Below are positions 29,711 through 42,838 of a stretch of DNA of 64,000 nt, piece after piece. The notes under the pieces are model-generated. The model did not search any database and was not told the DNA's origin. It was given only the letters and a program-made list of their open reading frames with translations. Numbering within the stretch: the stretch's first letter is position 1; each line of letters begins with the position of its first letter. This DNA is from Sphagnum compactum (taxonomy: Eukaryota > Bryophyta > Sphagnopsida > Sphagnales), in NCBI GenBank assembly GCA_965153455.1, contig OZ234500.1:4464001-4528000 (forward strand), written 5' to 3'. The position numbers and the translations under genes are program-made.

Positions 29711-32700
29711 GATTTCTTCTAAGGATGTGTGTTCTATCTATTAAGAAAGGTTATTTATTTGTCTTGGTTGAGATCTCCCAACAAAACACAACATGCTCTT
29801 GGTACCATTGGAACATACTCTATGTATGAATAATACGGGTGCACCAGGATGGTTTCATAATGTTTAGATTTAAAGAGTTATTACATATTGAATAATTTTG
29901 TCATTGAATTTTTAATATATTCGAATTTTAAATTTTTTTTAAAAAATTTAAGGTGTGGTTTTCATATTTTTGGAAAGCTTTCAATGAGGAGAATTTATGG
30001 ACGAAATTTTATAATTTTTAGACTTAAGGTTTGGGAAATATGGTTTTTTTTTTTTTCTCACTTTTGTGTTGGAATCACATTAGCAACCATCCCATAGGAG
30101 GATTTAGCCAATTTTGGCTACTTGACAAGCAGGATAATAATTTAAAATGTAATTTTGTTAGTATTCAATGACCTACAAGAATAGGCGCTCTAAATTTGGT
30201 GAACCCATTCCGAAAAGCTTGCTTTTTTATGAAGTTTTTCAATAAAAATTCAAATCAAAAAATTTCTAGGGGTTACAACTTCAAATTTTTTTTTTTCATT
30301 TTGACAAATTATTGCATAAAAAATAATTGCTTGGAGATATTGAAAATTGAGTAGTTTTTGTCATAAAAGATTGAATAAAAATCTAATTTTCAATTTTAAC
30401 AAATAATGGATTTCAAACTTAGGTTAGAGAAGGTGTATCTTTTTTCCCTTATCAAAATTCATTCGATTGGGCCAATGGGACAAGTAATTTAAGGTATTTA
30501 TTCATCTTTGAATTAATTATATATGGAGGAGTGCCTCACAAGTTCGTTTCTTTTTCAATGAGTCATTTTGATCAGCCCATCACAAAAAATATATTAAAAC
30601 TTTGGAGGCTCACCAATTAGGTCCCTATAGAGCCTTAAGACCAAGAGGTAGGAATCAATGCTTTGAACAAACTTTTATATGCATTTTCTTTTTCCTCACT
30701 TTCTTTTTGAACATTTTCTTCGGGCTTTGCTTCCTCTTTCAAAATGAATCCTAAAAAACATTATCACCGTAGATGAACATAAAAACAACATCCTTTTAGT
30801 TTTTTTTGTCTATCATGATGATTCAACATCATTACCATAGATGTAACATTGCAACAACTTGCGCTCATCAACATTATAATGTAAGAATGCTCGTGCCTAT
30901 TAGTGTCATAGAAGCAAATGGGACATTAAGAGAAAAATGTATCGATGTATTTGTGAACAAATAAGGTTTCATGGATAAACAACTTTTGAGCAACTAGTCA
31001 ATGAACATGTTTAAGGAACACACAAAGTTAATTTTAAGAACTTTTCATTACTTCTAATTGACCTCATAGCTCCATATTGAGTAGAGCAAATTCTCATATG
31101 AGATCAAGCATTCTAGTTGATGGACAAGTAACCATTACTCTTTCTCAAGTGGCCAAGAGTGATAACACTTCACAAATGTATAGTGAGATTTATGGGTATC
31201 AAATTGTTGTTTTATCATTGTAAGAGGGTTTTGTGTAATTTTAAAGCATTTGAAACCTTGGTAATTTCAAAAACTAGCAAATAACATAAGAAAAATAGAT
31301 ATGCAATTTTTCAAGACATTTTTATGGGGAAATAATTGTAACCACAATTTTGATTATCACTTATATATCATCTAACTTTTTACAATTATCAAAAAGGTTT
31401 ATGTTAAGGTTGATATAAAATGTACATTTTGAAATTATGTTTTCAAATGGGCTAATCATTATTAATTGGATTTTTTTTCTAAAATCAACATGATAAAAAT
31501 GTAATATAGGTTGCATTTTAAAAATACAAAATCCATTAAAAATGTAACTCGTCAAATGGGGTCATGGTTTTACTCATTTTCAAAGTTGAAAAAGATGGAT
31601 TACCAAAAGCAAAAGAATAATGAAATATTCATATGATTCTAGAACGGGTTTTTGCAATCATGAAAGAAAGGTGGATGATTATAAATTGTGTTTGCTTTTA
31701 TGACCTATGCATTATCCATGAAAACGACTTTGAAATTTATATATGAAATTTACAATTCAAGCAAAACGAGTAATGCAAAAAAAAGCCAAACATCTACTTG
31801 GACAATTTCAACATGAAATGTCTCATGTAGCAAGCTATCAAAGAAACTTGACAATTACAACTCCTCATATAAAATGTGCCTTACGATGGGTCGTTATATT
31901 CGATAGCCCATCCAACACTTGGTCAACATATAATGTTTGAAGAAAATGCCTTAATGTTATGTGACAATATTAGATGAGCCAAAGGCTTTTTAAATGATCA
32001 TTATGAAAGGAATATTTTTAAAAAATGTTTGTCATAAATTACATCCCATATCCTACCCCCAACATAAAATATCGCATTACAAGGTTTTTAACATTAATTA
32101 TAAAATTAAGGTATATGATTTGCCTTAGGTAATTGTTCATGAATGAAGTTCATGCAATAACATCCGTTTTTCATCCTTGAATTAGGTTCAGGCAAATAAA
32201 TAAGCAACCTTGGAACTATGTCTTGGTTAATCTTTCCATGCCAAAGTGTTTTTAAAATATTTAATTCATTTAATTAAACATGTGGTTATGATTCAAGCAT
32301 TTAGAAACATTATTGTTGATCAATTAAACTTGATGTATGACATCAAAGTCATGTTATTGAATAGTTGGGACCCATCTTGCAAATTTGTCAAAAAGTCAAT
32401 TAACTTCCTTGAGCCATTTCAAACACCTTTGGTTAACCATAGAATTGAATAGGCCAACAAATAAATCCACCTTAAAACCTATCTAAAATGTAAAAAAATG
32501 GTAAGAAAAAAATGGCCTTCCCTTTAGAAATCCAATCAGAAATGTGGAAATTTTTTTGTTCAAAACTTGTTAATTTCCCCCCAGAAATGGGAATACATGG
32601 GCAAAAAAAAATATTTTTATAAGTTGCATGTGTGTGAAATTTCACACAAAAAAATGTTGAAAGGGATTAAATCCATAATAAGTACATTCAAAAGGGGATG

Positions 32701-34420
32701 AAGAAGGGTCTTTGGACAATAGACCATGTAGAATCCAACTTTATATATAGGGATATGGAGGTATACCTCCAAAAATTTCTTGTAATGTGGTCAACACCAA
32801 TATAAAATATAATCTCACATATAAGCTTGTTTTTTTCTTTCATGTGTTCAATCTTTGCATATTACGAATAACATGATTATTTTTTGAGCATTTTTTAACA
32901 TCTTTGTGACTTTATCTTCTTCTTTTTTAATTGAATGGTTGGATTTAGGATTATATCTAGTTTTGTTATGATTTGTCCTAGATTTTAAATTTTGTGCACA
33001 TCAAAATACTTTGGTAATGATATTTTCCATATTTGAGCTGTAAGTTTTTTTTAATGAGTCAAAGATGTTTGAACATGGATTTATCAAACTTTAAATCCCA
33101 AAACATTTTAATCAATGGGTTACCACTACTTGGAAATTCTTTGATAACTTGTTTCAAAGTATGAATATAAGTAAATACATCATTTGAAATTCTCAAGCAT
33201 ACTCTTGTTTCAAAGTATGAATATAACTAAACATATTATTTGAAATTTTAAAACATACTTTTGTACATTTCCCTAATGGAACTCCTAATTAGTGAAGGTA
33301 AAATGAATCAAAAATTTAACAACCAAATTAAACACCTTGAATTTTTTTGATAATAACATGCCAACACAAAAAAAAATTGTTTAACAAATTAACATATAAT
33401 GGTTCAGTAATTGAAAATTTGCTACTATTGTGTAAATAAATAATTTATTTAGGTTTACTTTTTGTTTAAAAGGTTGGATGAAATATACTCAACTTGGATC
33501 CATCCAAATTTGAATTTTTTAACTTCATATTGCTATAGTGAATACCTTTTGTATCAAAAAGTCACTACGTAGCCCAAAGGGTGTAAATAAATACTCAAAT
33601 CCAAAGTCAAACAAAAAAAGACCACACAACATTTATTTACCCAAGATAATGTCCCAAAAAAATTGTGTTGTTTCACCTTCTTGGAAATTTTTGTTTGAAG
33701 TTTTTATAATAATAAATGTTGTAGGACCATCCTTTTACAATTGTGAAAAATATTCACATTTGCTATTACAATGGTGCACTATTCAAATATCATCTTGTTA
33801 AAATTGGCAAAAGTCAAAGCAAATCTAATGTGTCTTAGAATTTTTGTGTGAATAGTGATTTTTTGTGATTTAAAAATTTAAAGCCTATGTGTGAAAAAAT
33901 CCTAATCATACTAAACATTTTTTATTTGATTGAAAATTATAGTTAATTAAGCGATTGTAAACAAAATACCAATTTTTTACCCACACAAACATATATGGTA
34001 AATGGTACATGAATTTTACTTAAAAATTTTATTCATGTTAATTTATGTATCCAAATTTGACAGGTAGATGGACTTTTGAAGATATGATTTACCCTTAAAT
34101 CAATAACACAAGTAAATAATATGGATAATTTTTGTACCCAACCCCAAATTATATAATTTAAAAAAAAAACTTGCACCATTACAAATTACATTAATATTGG
34201 TCTTTTAAATGCTTTTATTCAATTGAATTATGTGATTTTTTTTTGTTTTTGGCACAAATGAAAAAAATTCATTGCGAATAAAAACAAAAATAGCAAACCC
34301 CTAGAGTAGTAGAAGCACCACCATGCGTTTGGAACATTAATCGATGAAGTCCCTTCGGGGCCCATCATAACACCACCTAACAAAGCTACCTATTTTGACA
34401 CAAATAACCTAGTCTCTACC

Positions 34421-35407
34421 CTAGCTCTTATCAAAATTCTTGAAAAGTTTTTCTTCCGGCCTAAAGGTTTTTCTAATTAGCTTCATACATCTATTCCAAG
34501 CTACCCTACCATAATCAAATAGGGCATCCCAAATAACTTTGTGGATTTTAACAACATTCCATCTTTTGTTGTTGAAAACCCAATCATTCCGTTCAATACA
34601 GAAAGTCCAAAGTGTGATACCTCTTAACAAAGACCATATGTTCTCCACACACTGCACTTGCTTTGGACTTTTGGTAAGCATAAACACATTGTTTCCAATA
34701 TAGGGGGGCAACCACCCATGATGGCTTATTACCATAGGCAAGTTCACACACAATGCCTTGTGTGTATTCCCAAGCTCATTGTGCATGGCAACATTCCCAA
34801 AATTTGTGCAACGTGGATTCTTTTTCATTACCACACAATGGGCAAGTTTGGTTGATTGAGTTGTCCACCTTAGCTCTCCAAGTGTAACTACAATTGCCTT
34901 ATTCCACAAAGCCCACATGAAGCCCGTTTCTTTCCTACTCCGCGTCATGCACCAAATGTTCATCAATCTTAGCTTGAAAGTAAAAGGAAGTACCCCTACC
35001 CACCTCTTTTCCACCACATTAATTTTTGGTTTAGAATCTTTCAACATTTTCCTCCTTAGTGTAGTTGTGAAAAAGAATAGAGGTTCCCTACCTTTCCATG
35101 AATATGCATTAGGGTCAAGTTCTAATGTGTTTATCTTGTCAAAACATATTAGGTAATGCACCTTTTTAGGGCCTTTCACTAATTTTGATATTCTTACCAT
35201 TGATACTCTACCTTCCCAGTATTGGTTGTTTACTCCTTCCAACATTCCATCATTAATGAAATTCAAGGTTCTTGACTGGGAGCCTGCAATATATAATTTG
35301 ATGTTTTGTGGGATGTAGAGCTGCTGAACATTATTGTTGCATTTAGGTCTAAAGGTAGATGAAGCACAACAAACCATAGATGATAATGCCTTGTTCTCTT
35401 CCAACAA
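34421..35407 (-). pseudogene. LINE ORF2 3' part (zf-RVT/tail), 328 codons open
   Basis: The frame has no true ATG at its start and contains the L1-like tail pattern: MWALWNKAIVVTLGELRW, then cysteine/histidine-spaced LAHCVVMKK..C, then LLRGITLWTFCIERNDWVFN followed by IHKVIWDALFDYGRVAWNR. This LW..W.ERN.(R/W).F pattern is typical of the RT-associated zinc-binding tail of plant LINEs. It is a fragment, not a host gene, although it is the longest open frame in the gene-poor part of the window. Confidence 0.75.
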
Positions 35408-36074
35408 ACCGATTTACTCTCCTTTTTTGCAATGGTTGTCTCCCCCTTTCAATAAACCCCCCCACACCTTTTCTAGTTTGGTAATGACTCTTTCATGTCC
35501 CAACTCCTCTTTTGGGGATAACATTTAGCCCATTTCCTCTTTGGATGCAAATCTTCCTGCAAAAGCCACCCACGTATCAGACATTGAAACTCATCTCAAC
35601 CCATGCAACTCTGTTGTTTTACTCTTTGAGAAGCCAACATCCCAAGGGTGGATAATCATGTTTCACCAAACCTTTAATCCTAAGATTTCATTAGGGCTTT
35701 TTGGATTGTTGAATCTCAATTCTTTCACCATCCTAGACCAAGGTCTACCCACCCTATTCCATAAAGTAGACGCAACGGCTCTATTATGGTCAAATTGCAA
35801 ATACCATTCCAAGTTAGGGCTCCATCCCCCCCCCCCTTATGTGGCTAATATTGTCTTAATCGAAACCTAAAGAATTCCTACAAATTAGAACTTTTAGGCT
35901 CTAAAGCATGCACCACCCATTTAGAAAAGTGCTTTGGTTGCTTCTATTGATGGACCAAACTTAAACCCCCATCTTTTTTTTCCCACAACATTGATCCCAT
36001 GCAACTTGACACCTACAATTATGATTCGATCATGCCCAAAGGTAGTTATTTAAAAGGCGATTAATTATAAGGAT

Positions 36075-36296
36075 TCATGTTTTGGTCCCTCCCCAAACAC
36101 TCACAAAGGACCACAAGAAGGAAAAAATAATGTTATTGACAATCACTTTCCTCCTAGCCAAGAACAATTTTTTTGAGGCCCAATAGTTCAACTTATGTTG
36201 GACCTTTTCTAATAAAAATTTATTTACGTCTACTAAACCCAAGGACAACCCTTTATGTGGTTTAAATATTACACTTGGGATTGGGAATATGGACAT
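36075..36296 (-). pseudogene. LINE reverse transcriptase C-terminal fragment
   Basis: The peptide contains LGLVDVN..LLEKVQHKLNYWASKKLFLARRKVIVNN, matching the conserved LG..L......W..(L)..KL..W....LS.AGR..L.. block that follows the RT catalytic region. The flanking frames are broken. Confidence 0.75.
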
Positions 36297-39200
36297 TTTT
36301 TAACGCGAAGTTTCAACTAATTTGTTTTGAAATGTTCAAACAACTATTGTGGGTGACATTTTTCTCTTTTACAATGAACTTGAACACAACAATGTCATTA
36401 ATATAACATTTAAGATATTCGAAAATTACAAAAACATAATTAATCATTAATATTAAAAAATAGAAAAATACATTTTGATAATTCTCAATAAAATCCATTG
36501 ATATTACAACTATGGTCTTGTATTTTTCTACCTTTATGAAATGGCAAATGATGATAACTATATCATATATTTAAAACATTAAACACCTTGGCTAGCCAAA
36601 ACTCGTAATTTTTCATTTTGATTAAAGTGAACCCTTTCACAATTTTGTATTTTGATAAATGTATGCCATGTAAAGCCATGAGATGACTGTGATCATAGTT
36701 GGAAGCTAAATTGCAATGGAAATTTGTTGTGGTAGATGTTATCATCACGTATGCCTATGGAAAGATGTTTTTAAAAACATAGGATTTTCTACCTAGTTTC
36801 TCATTTTAAAATCTTGACTTATTCAATCAAGCTACCCCAAATGAATTTATAGATCTTATGTATGTCCCACTAAGTTTGATTAAAGACCATGTTGTTTCTT
36901 GAAAACTAGCAACACCATATACAAATCCCATACAAGTGTCAACTTTTGGAACATCTATAGAATATTTCTTTAAGGATTGTCATTTGTCAAATGAACTTTT
37001 TCCATGGACCTAGTTGGGCAAGACCTTCCATTAATATGTTGAAAATATTAATAACAAAATCCCATGATGATTGGGCCACATCACGATCCCACATCTAATG
37101 CAATACAATTTTTTTGTTTAATGTTTGTAATAGGGACAAACTTGTGAAATATGAATGTTGAATTGTCCTTTCCCAGCATTGATTACCATTGCCCTATGGC
37201 AAACTAACCACATGAACCATGTTTTTTTCCTTGATCTTTGTGAATGCCACACACCTTCATGCAATGTGGTTTGAAAGAGAATGGAAATTCATTCTACCAC
37301 TTAGTTTCAATTGGCTTGTTCAGGCTAACTTCCACATTCATAAATGTTTTACCTTTTTTTGAGTTGAATTCCATAATCAATTTATCTTTAGGTCATTTCT
37401 ATCTATGTGGGTCAAAGTTGAATGTCTTGATATGCACATAATGCATTAAAAAAAAGGTTTTTCTAGGACCCTATACTATTATTATTACCCTTATTCGCTC
37501 CCATGAACCATGTGTGGTTCATGTTGGTTGTAAGTGTGGAACTCTAATGTTATAAATGCATCTTTAAAGTTCCACCATGGGAGGTCTTATGGGGCCAAAC
37601 ACCATTTGATTATTGGAGTTCGAAATGGTAATACATTTTTAGGATTCTAAAAGCACCATGTTAGGTTTTCCTCTTCAAGTGATGTAAATAGACCTATCCA
37701 TTCTCCTTCTTTAACTAATGTTGTTTGCCTTTGAATAAGCCCACCACCCATGGTATGGCAACTATCCATTAGTGTTTGTCACATCGATTGATCTTCCTCA
37801 AATAGTTGAAATTGATCTTTTCCTACAAACTAGACAATGATGAATTTTTGTCTTTCATCCCACACATCTTTTACTTTTTGTAAGTTGCCCCGATCTAAAA
37901 TTGATGTTCAACTATGGGACCAACCCTAATTTTGCCTTTGAAACTTCCTATCTCACCATAAATGAGATTGTAACACATCTTCTTTTTATTAGAGCTCCTT
38001 TCATTAAATGGAAAAGTGGAAATTTTCCTTCACATGTAGGATATTTGACTCCATAGCTTAAACCCTAGAGACTTACAATGTGTTTGGGCAAAAACATAAG
38101 TGATGTTGGCCTTCCATATGAGATGTTTATTTGGTTGTACAAGCATGGCTTCCCATGTATTGCATTTCTTCTAATAATCATTTAATGTGTAGATATTAAT
38201 AATCCTCACATCACTTTTTAGGACTCCTTTTAATCAAAACCATACAATTTTATTGCCTTTGAAAGTGCATGATTGAATAATCATACTAGCAACTTGACTA
38301 TCAACCATAGTGTAGAAGCTTTTGCATCCAACAACCAACCCCATTTATTTGGTTAATAGGGTTGTATCATGGAGATGTTGTAGATGAGTAAACCCTTGTT
38401 TGAAACCTCATTAGACGTGATGATTCATTTATTATATCTTTAAATTTATGTTTTTAAAACATAAATAATGTGTGATGTCAACCTAAAACCTTTTAAGTAC
38501 TTTTGAAGTGTGTCAATTAACTAAGATTCATTGAGACCTTTAATTTTACATGTTAGTAGATTTAACTTCATGATCAACATTTAAACAAACTAAAGGCTTA
38601 ATGACTCATATCCCTCCCCCATGATCTTTTAGTTCAGATATTGGGGAAGCCTAATAACATGAAATTTGTTCCAATGATAGTCTCGTTGGCCTTCACCATT
38701 TTAGTTATTAAATCCACCTTTGCGGCACAAAGATTCTTTTCCTTGTTTATTCCTTTAGGTGACTTTTCACCTTGGTTGGTTCTTTGTATTGGTGTTTATT
38801 TCCCATGGTGTAGGTCTTAATGTTGACTTGATCATTAACATCATAATTTCCATAAGAGGAGTTCTTCCATTCGATTGCAATGTTTTTTTAGTTTGGGTTC
38901 CAAGGATTGTTCGACTCTTTTCACTCTTGCAATGAGTTGGGTTTGATGTTATTGCTTGAGTTTGGTTTTGTTGATTTGTCCTTCAAGTCCAAGATAATAT
39001 TTTGAAATTTTCCTATTGCAATTATCTAGCATTGACATTTCTTTGTGAACCTAAAGGGTTATTATCAGCTTAGGTCATTGCCAAGGAACTATAGTTCTCC
39101 TCAATGTATTCCATATATTCCCTTATGCCCCAAAGGATCAAAAAGTCATGACCCTTGAATGGTTAGGTTTTTAGGATACAATCCATGCCTTTATCATGGT

Positions 39201-39841
39201 CTTGAACCAAACTCATGGATGGCTTGTTGTTTAATATATTGGTTGTGGTCATGTTCCTATAGCCTTTTCTCCATGCACTAAGGCATTAATTCCCCTCCTT
39301 CCACTTATGGATACTCATTCTTTTTTTCCCATTTGCTTTGTTCCTTTTCTTTTTCATGTTTTGCTTCATCTTCCTCTAAATGGGGGCATTATGTTCCTCC
39401 CAACTTCCTTGGTGACCATTACATATTAGTTGTTTCCTCATCCTTCTACAATGGTTAATCTTGTTACACATTAATCATTGGCACTACTATTTGCATCTTT
39501 CCACATGGTGAAACGCCTTGTTCATTGCCATTGCCTTCCTTTAAGTTGGGTTCCATCTATGAAGTCCCCATTGATGACTTCATAAGAACTATTGTATCTT
39601 GAAATTTTTGAACCAAAAGGTTTTGAAAATTTCTCCTTTTAAGATTCATGGTCTTCCTTCCTTCTTCCTTATGTTCCTTTTTATGCATCCTAGTTTTATT
39701 AGACCTATGAGTTTGTTGGTTTGTCAATTGACGTCCTAGACCTTTGGCCTTTTATTTATAGGTTTTGACAACCATAAAACCTTTCTCATCTATTTGTGTT
39801 GCAAATTTTTACTCCCCTTTGGCCTCAATATGTAATTGGGA

Positions 39842-40105
39842 CTAATGCATGTGTTCTTTGCAAGCTTCTCCTTCTGTAGGAGATCTATGCTTTTTAATTG
39901 TGATAACATTTGCTAGTTCATGACACCTTTCCAAGATAGGATGATCCCTCACCTTGTGTGCTAGGCTTAAGCAAAATCTACACATGATGTGGCAAATATT
40001 CACAATCCAAATTTCATACCCTAATAATGTAATGGTAGGACCCCCATATACACATAAACAATTGCATTTAATATCTATTGATGGTACTTTTTTTAACAAA
40101 ATCAC
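39842..40105 (-). pseudogene. Zinc-knuckle-like fragment, probably LINE ORF1
   Basis: A short frame holding C..C....H....H....C (MCRFCLSLAHKVRDHPILERC). Its position upstream of the endonuclease-like and RT pieces on the same strand fits a LINE ORF1 or gag-like zinc knuckle. The match is weak. Confidence 0.4.
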
Positions 40106-40223
40106 AACACGTCAAATGGAAATATTTTGGGCTACAACATTGGGAATGAAATACATGCACTTAGTAATTTGAAATCTTATATTTTAACAACTTTAAAGGA
40201 AATACCCCACCTTCAAGGATAAG

Positions 40224-40486
40224 TACCGTAGACTAGGGTCAGTTTCCACATTGACAAAACAAATAATAATTATTTTTCAAAAAATGAATTCGTTTTTAAA
40301 ATTTTGAAATTATATAATTTTTCAATCATCTATTATAATATTGTGAAAAGAGTAGTGAAATTATTCAGAGTGTAGCCTATGATAATTACGATGATTTTCA
40401 ACATGTCAACTTCATAATTTTCACAAAATTTCATTTCACTATTTTGAGGATTATTATAATGATGAAGCTGACCTTAGGGTAAGGTA
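40224..40486. mobile_element. MITE with TA ends, copy 1 (263 bp)
   Basis: The left end TACCGTAGACTAGGGTCAG and the reverse complement of the right end TACCTTACCCTAAGGTCAG match at most positions, giving imperfect terminal inverted repeats that begin and end in TA. A second copy, inverted, lies at 55129-55384. It has no coding capacity, so it is a non-autonomous DNA element; the family (Tc1/mariner-like by its TA ends) is inferred. Confidence 0.75.
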
Positions 40487-40698
40487 TGGACCATACAAGT
40501 TTAAATGTGGCAATCATTTTAAATTTGAAATGTGGCCTTCTCTTGAATATGACGATGATAGGCATTGCCATGCTCGGTAGTATATTGTCACATGTATTTG
40601 AGTAGTTGCAGGGATCCCCAAAGTTCAATATTTTCCTTATGTGATGCGCATCTTTGATTGGCATCACCATTTTTTCCAGAACATCAGGCAATTTCCAA

Positions 40699-40726
40699 CA
40701 CACACACACACACACACACACACACA
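40699..40726. repeat. (CA)n microsatellite
   Basis: An uninterrupted CA run of about 14 units. Confidence 0.95.
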
Positions 40727-42640
40727 TTCAAGAATGTTTCCTTTTCTCACCTAAAGGCTTCCAGAATCTACATCCGTGCAACGCATCTAGAGTCTGCATC
40801 CGTGCAAGAATAAATTTTTGCAGCTGCTTACAAGCTCGCAAAGTTCCCAACACATAGGCAGCAACTACCTTATATCGAGTTGCAGCTTTGTTTTCATTTC
40901 ATGGCTCTTCGACCTTTGTCTAACTTATAGGTACCTGTGCTGGCAGAGGTTCTGATGCAGTTCCTTGTATGGTTGCTTGTTTGGTTGTGGAGTCATTGGA
41001 AACAAAGTTCTGGACTGTGAGCAAACTTGAAGCAGAACCTGACCTGAACCATAAACAAAGCCAAAAGGATTAGATAAACAAATTCTGGGTACAATGGAGT
41101 TCTCTGTGAAGTACCCCAAACTGGGCATCCTGGGCACCCACAGTTTCCCTGAAACTGAGGATGAAATGAGAAGTCGGCATTAAATCAATTACACAAGAAA
41201 AAAAAACAGGGACCCAACTGGTTTTCTCACATGAATTGATCCTCTGGAGAGTTTCACCCCCAGTTTTTTGGATTTGACTTTTAACTGTGCCTTCATTGCT
41301 GTTCTCGTTTTCTTCATGAATCAAAATAAGATCCAGCAAATCTTCTCAACTGATGCCCAGTTTTATGAACCAGCACCCAATTTTGCTCCTTTCATGGCTA
41401 CACTCAAATTGGGGATGAAACAAGGATTAGAGGGACAAACTATGGCCCAAAGATGGAGTGACAATACAGATAACTCTAACAGGTACTTTTTAAAAAGCAC
41501 AAGCATCCTCCAAAAACACAAAGGGCAAAACCTCAGTGAACTTGGCATCTGTGATGTGGGGCATTGTTCACAACTAGTTTCCGTTGCGTTAGCTGCCCAC
41601 ATCATCAATAGCCCACCCAAATCGTCTGAAGATTGGATGACATTGAATGAGATATGATATCCGTATCTTCTGTACATGATTATCCTCTCCAAACCATTTA
41701 CACCTGAAAATGAAACGGATGCAAAGTTCATGTCTAAATGGTACCCACTTAGACAAGGCGCAACCAAGGTTCAATGACCACTTCAATCTAAGGAACCTTG
41801 CATTGTCAATGTACTATGACGGCCGATTCCAGCCTCAAGTCTTCTACTTCATCTCCAAAATAATCAGCCCAATCTGGACTTTTCTAGTAATAATGCTCCA
41901 CAGATTTCCAAGTCTAAATGTCTGCCAGAGCACAATTGGCCCCAGAACATCACCACTTGTAATGTCAGCCATCCCTTCTTTCTAAGAGAGTTATAAAAAG
42001 AGAAGTAGGAAAGTAATCATACACATTGCAACTGGCTGATGATGCATGGATATCACACATGCCACACAGCCCACTATGCTCAGAGATGGTCACTACATGC
42101 CAGAATAACCTAGACCGGGTTTGGCACTAAATAATTATGAGAAAAACAAATTCAAGGCCTTCGAAGAAATTATTAAGTCGTACATAACAAGACAAAAAGT
42201 ACACCTTAATAATTTCTCAATGGTTAGGTCAAAATATGTCCAAAAAAATTATATATATTTATATTTGGCATCAAAGTGCTGAACCGTATTAGGCTACTAC
42301 CATATTTATATAAATATAAATATGTATAATTCACAAGACGCGTTCAAGGCTGGACTATACATGTGTCTCTTAAATGTATGTTTTTTCCTTCTTCGCAATG
42401 AATTGATGTTCATTTGTGCCCAAAAAAAGGGCAAAAAAAAGAAGAAAAGTATCCAACATGCCCAAAATTGAAAAAAGAGAAAAACTGTTCACAGGCTGTT
42501 GTTTTGTTGGTTGGTTGGTGGCCATTGCAAGACTATCTGGAAAGTATGAAAAGTCTGGTGTGGGTGATGCATCTGAATTCTGAAGAATTAAAAATCACTT
42601 TTGTAAAGTTGCCTAGATCTCAAAGTCAAATGCAATAATA
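40727..42640. other. Unresolved region of moderate GC
   Basis: Part of it (about 40730-42000) has a base composition closer to exons than to the flanking AT-rich DNA, and several frames of 90-134 codons are open on both strands. I recognise none, and no splice-consistent protein could be assembled. It may be a decayed or unfamiliar gene, or transcribed non-coding DNA. Confidence 0.3.
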
Positions 42641-42655
42641 TTGGGTGTTAACAAT

Positions 42656-42838
42656 ATTGTATCCTGGAGTCGAGTCTATTTGTGTGGATCTTCGATTTCT
42701 TTGGGTCCAGACAACAAGATTGTATCCTGGAGTCTATTTGTATTGATGTTCTATTTCTTTGGGTCCCAGACAACAAGATTGTATCCTGGAGTCTAAATTG
42801 TGTTGATCTTCTATTTCCTTTGGGTCCCAGACTCCAGA
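42656..42838 (+). repeat. About 60-bp tandem repeat, 3 copies
   Basis: Units starting ATTGTATCCTGGAGTC at about 42656, 42719 and 42778 continue with TTCTATTTCTTTGGGTCCCA and end in AGACAACAAG. Divergence is low, so the array is fairly young. Confidence 0.9.

Larger units (their letters stand above)
26581..34245. other. Gene-poor, repeat-rich AT region
   Basis: No intact gene is seen. It contains fragments of dispersed families (26785-26860, 27560-27760, 28080-28115, 28238-28517), tandem repeats (28528-28630, 28970-29390, 29628-29710), and simple repeats. The longest frames (for example 31743-31940) match nothing known. Confidence 0.5.
34246..40200 (-). mobile_element. Decayed L1-type non-LTR retrotransposon (LINE)
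   Basis: Remnants appear in the expected 5' to 3' order on the minus strand. They are a Cys/His zinc-knuckle-like piece (39842-40105), an endonuclease-like piece (about 38170-38215, RIINIY.xNDY), a reverse transcriptase C-terminal piece (36075-36296, LEKVQHKLNYWASKKLFLARR), a KWVVHALEP.SNL-like segment (about 35700-35850) and an open zf-RVT/tail frame (34421-35407). The plus-strand T run at about 34234-34252 would be the 3' poly-A. Many stops and frameshifts show it is dead. The 5' boundary is uncertain; a MITE starts at 40224. Confidence 0.72.

Noticed and set aside
34421-35407. 328-codon frame as a host gene
   Set aside because: Its motifs are those of a LINE ORF2 tail, it lacks an ATG, and the upstream parts of the element are broken.
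40431-40727. Frame starting with repeated Cys-Val
   Set aside because: Produced by the CA microsatellite and the MITE interior.
42120-42365. Further TIR element between 42120 and 42365
   Set aside because: TTTGGCA-containing ends looked inverted at first, but the match does not extend beyond a few bases.
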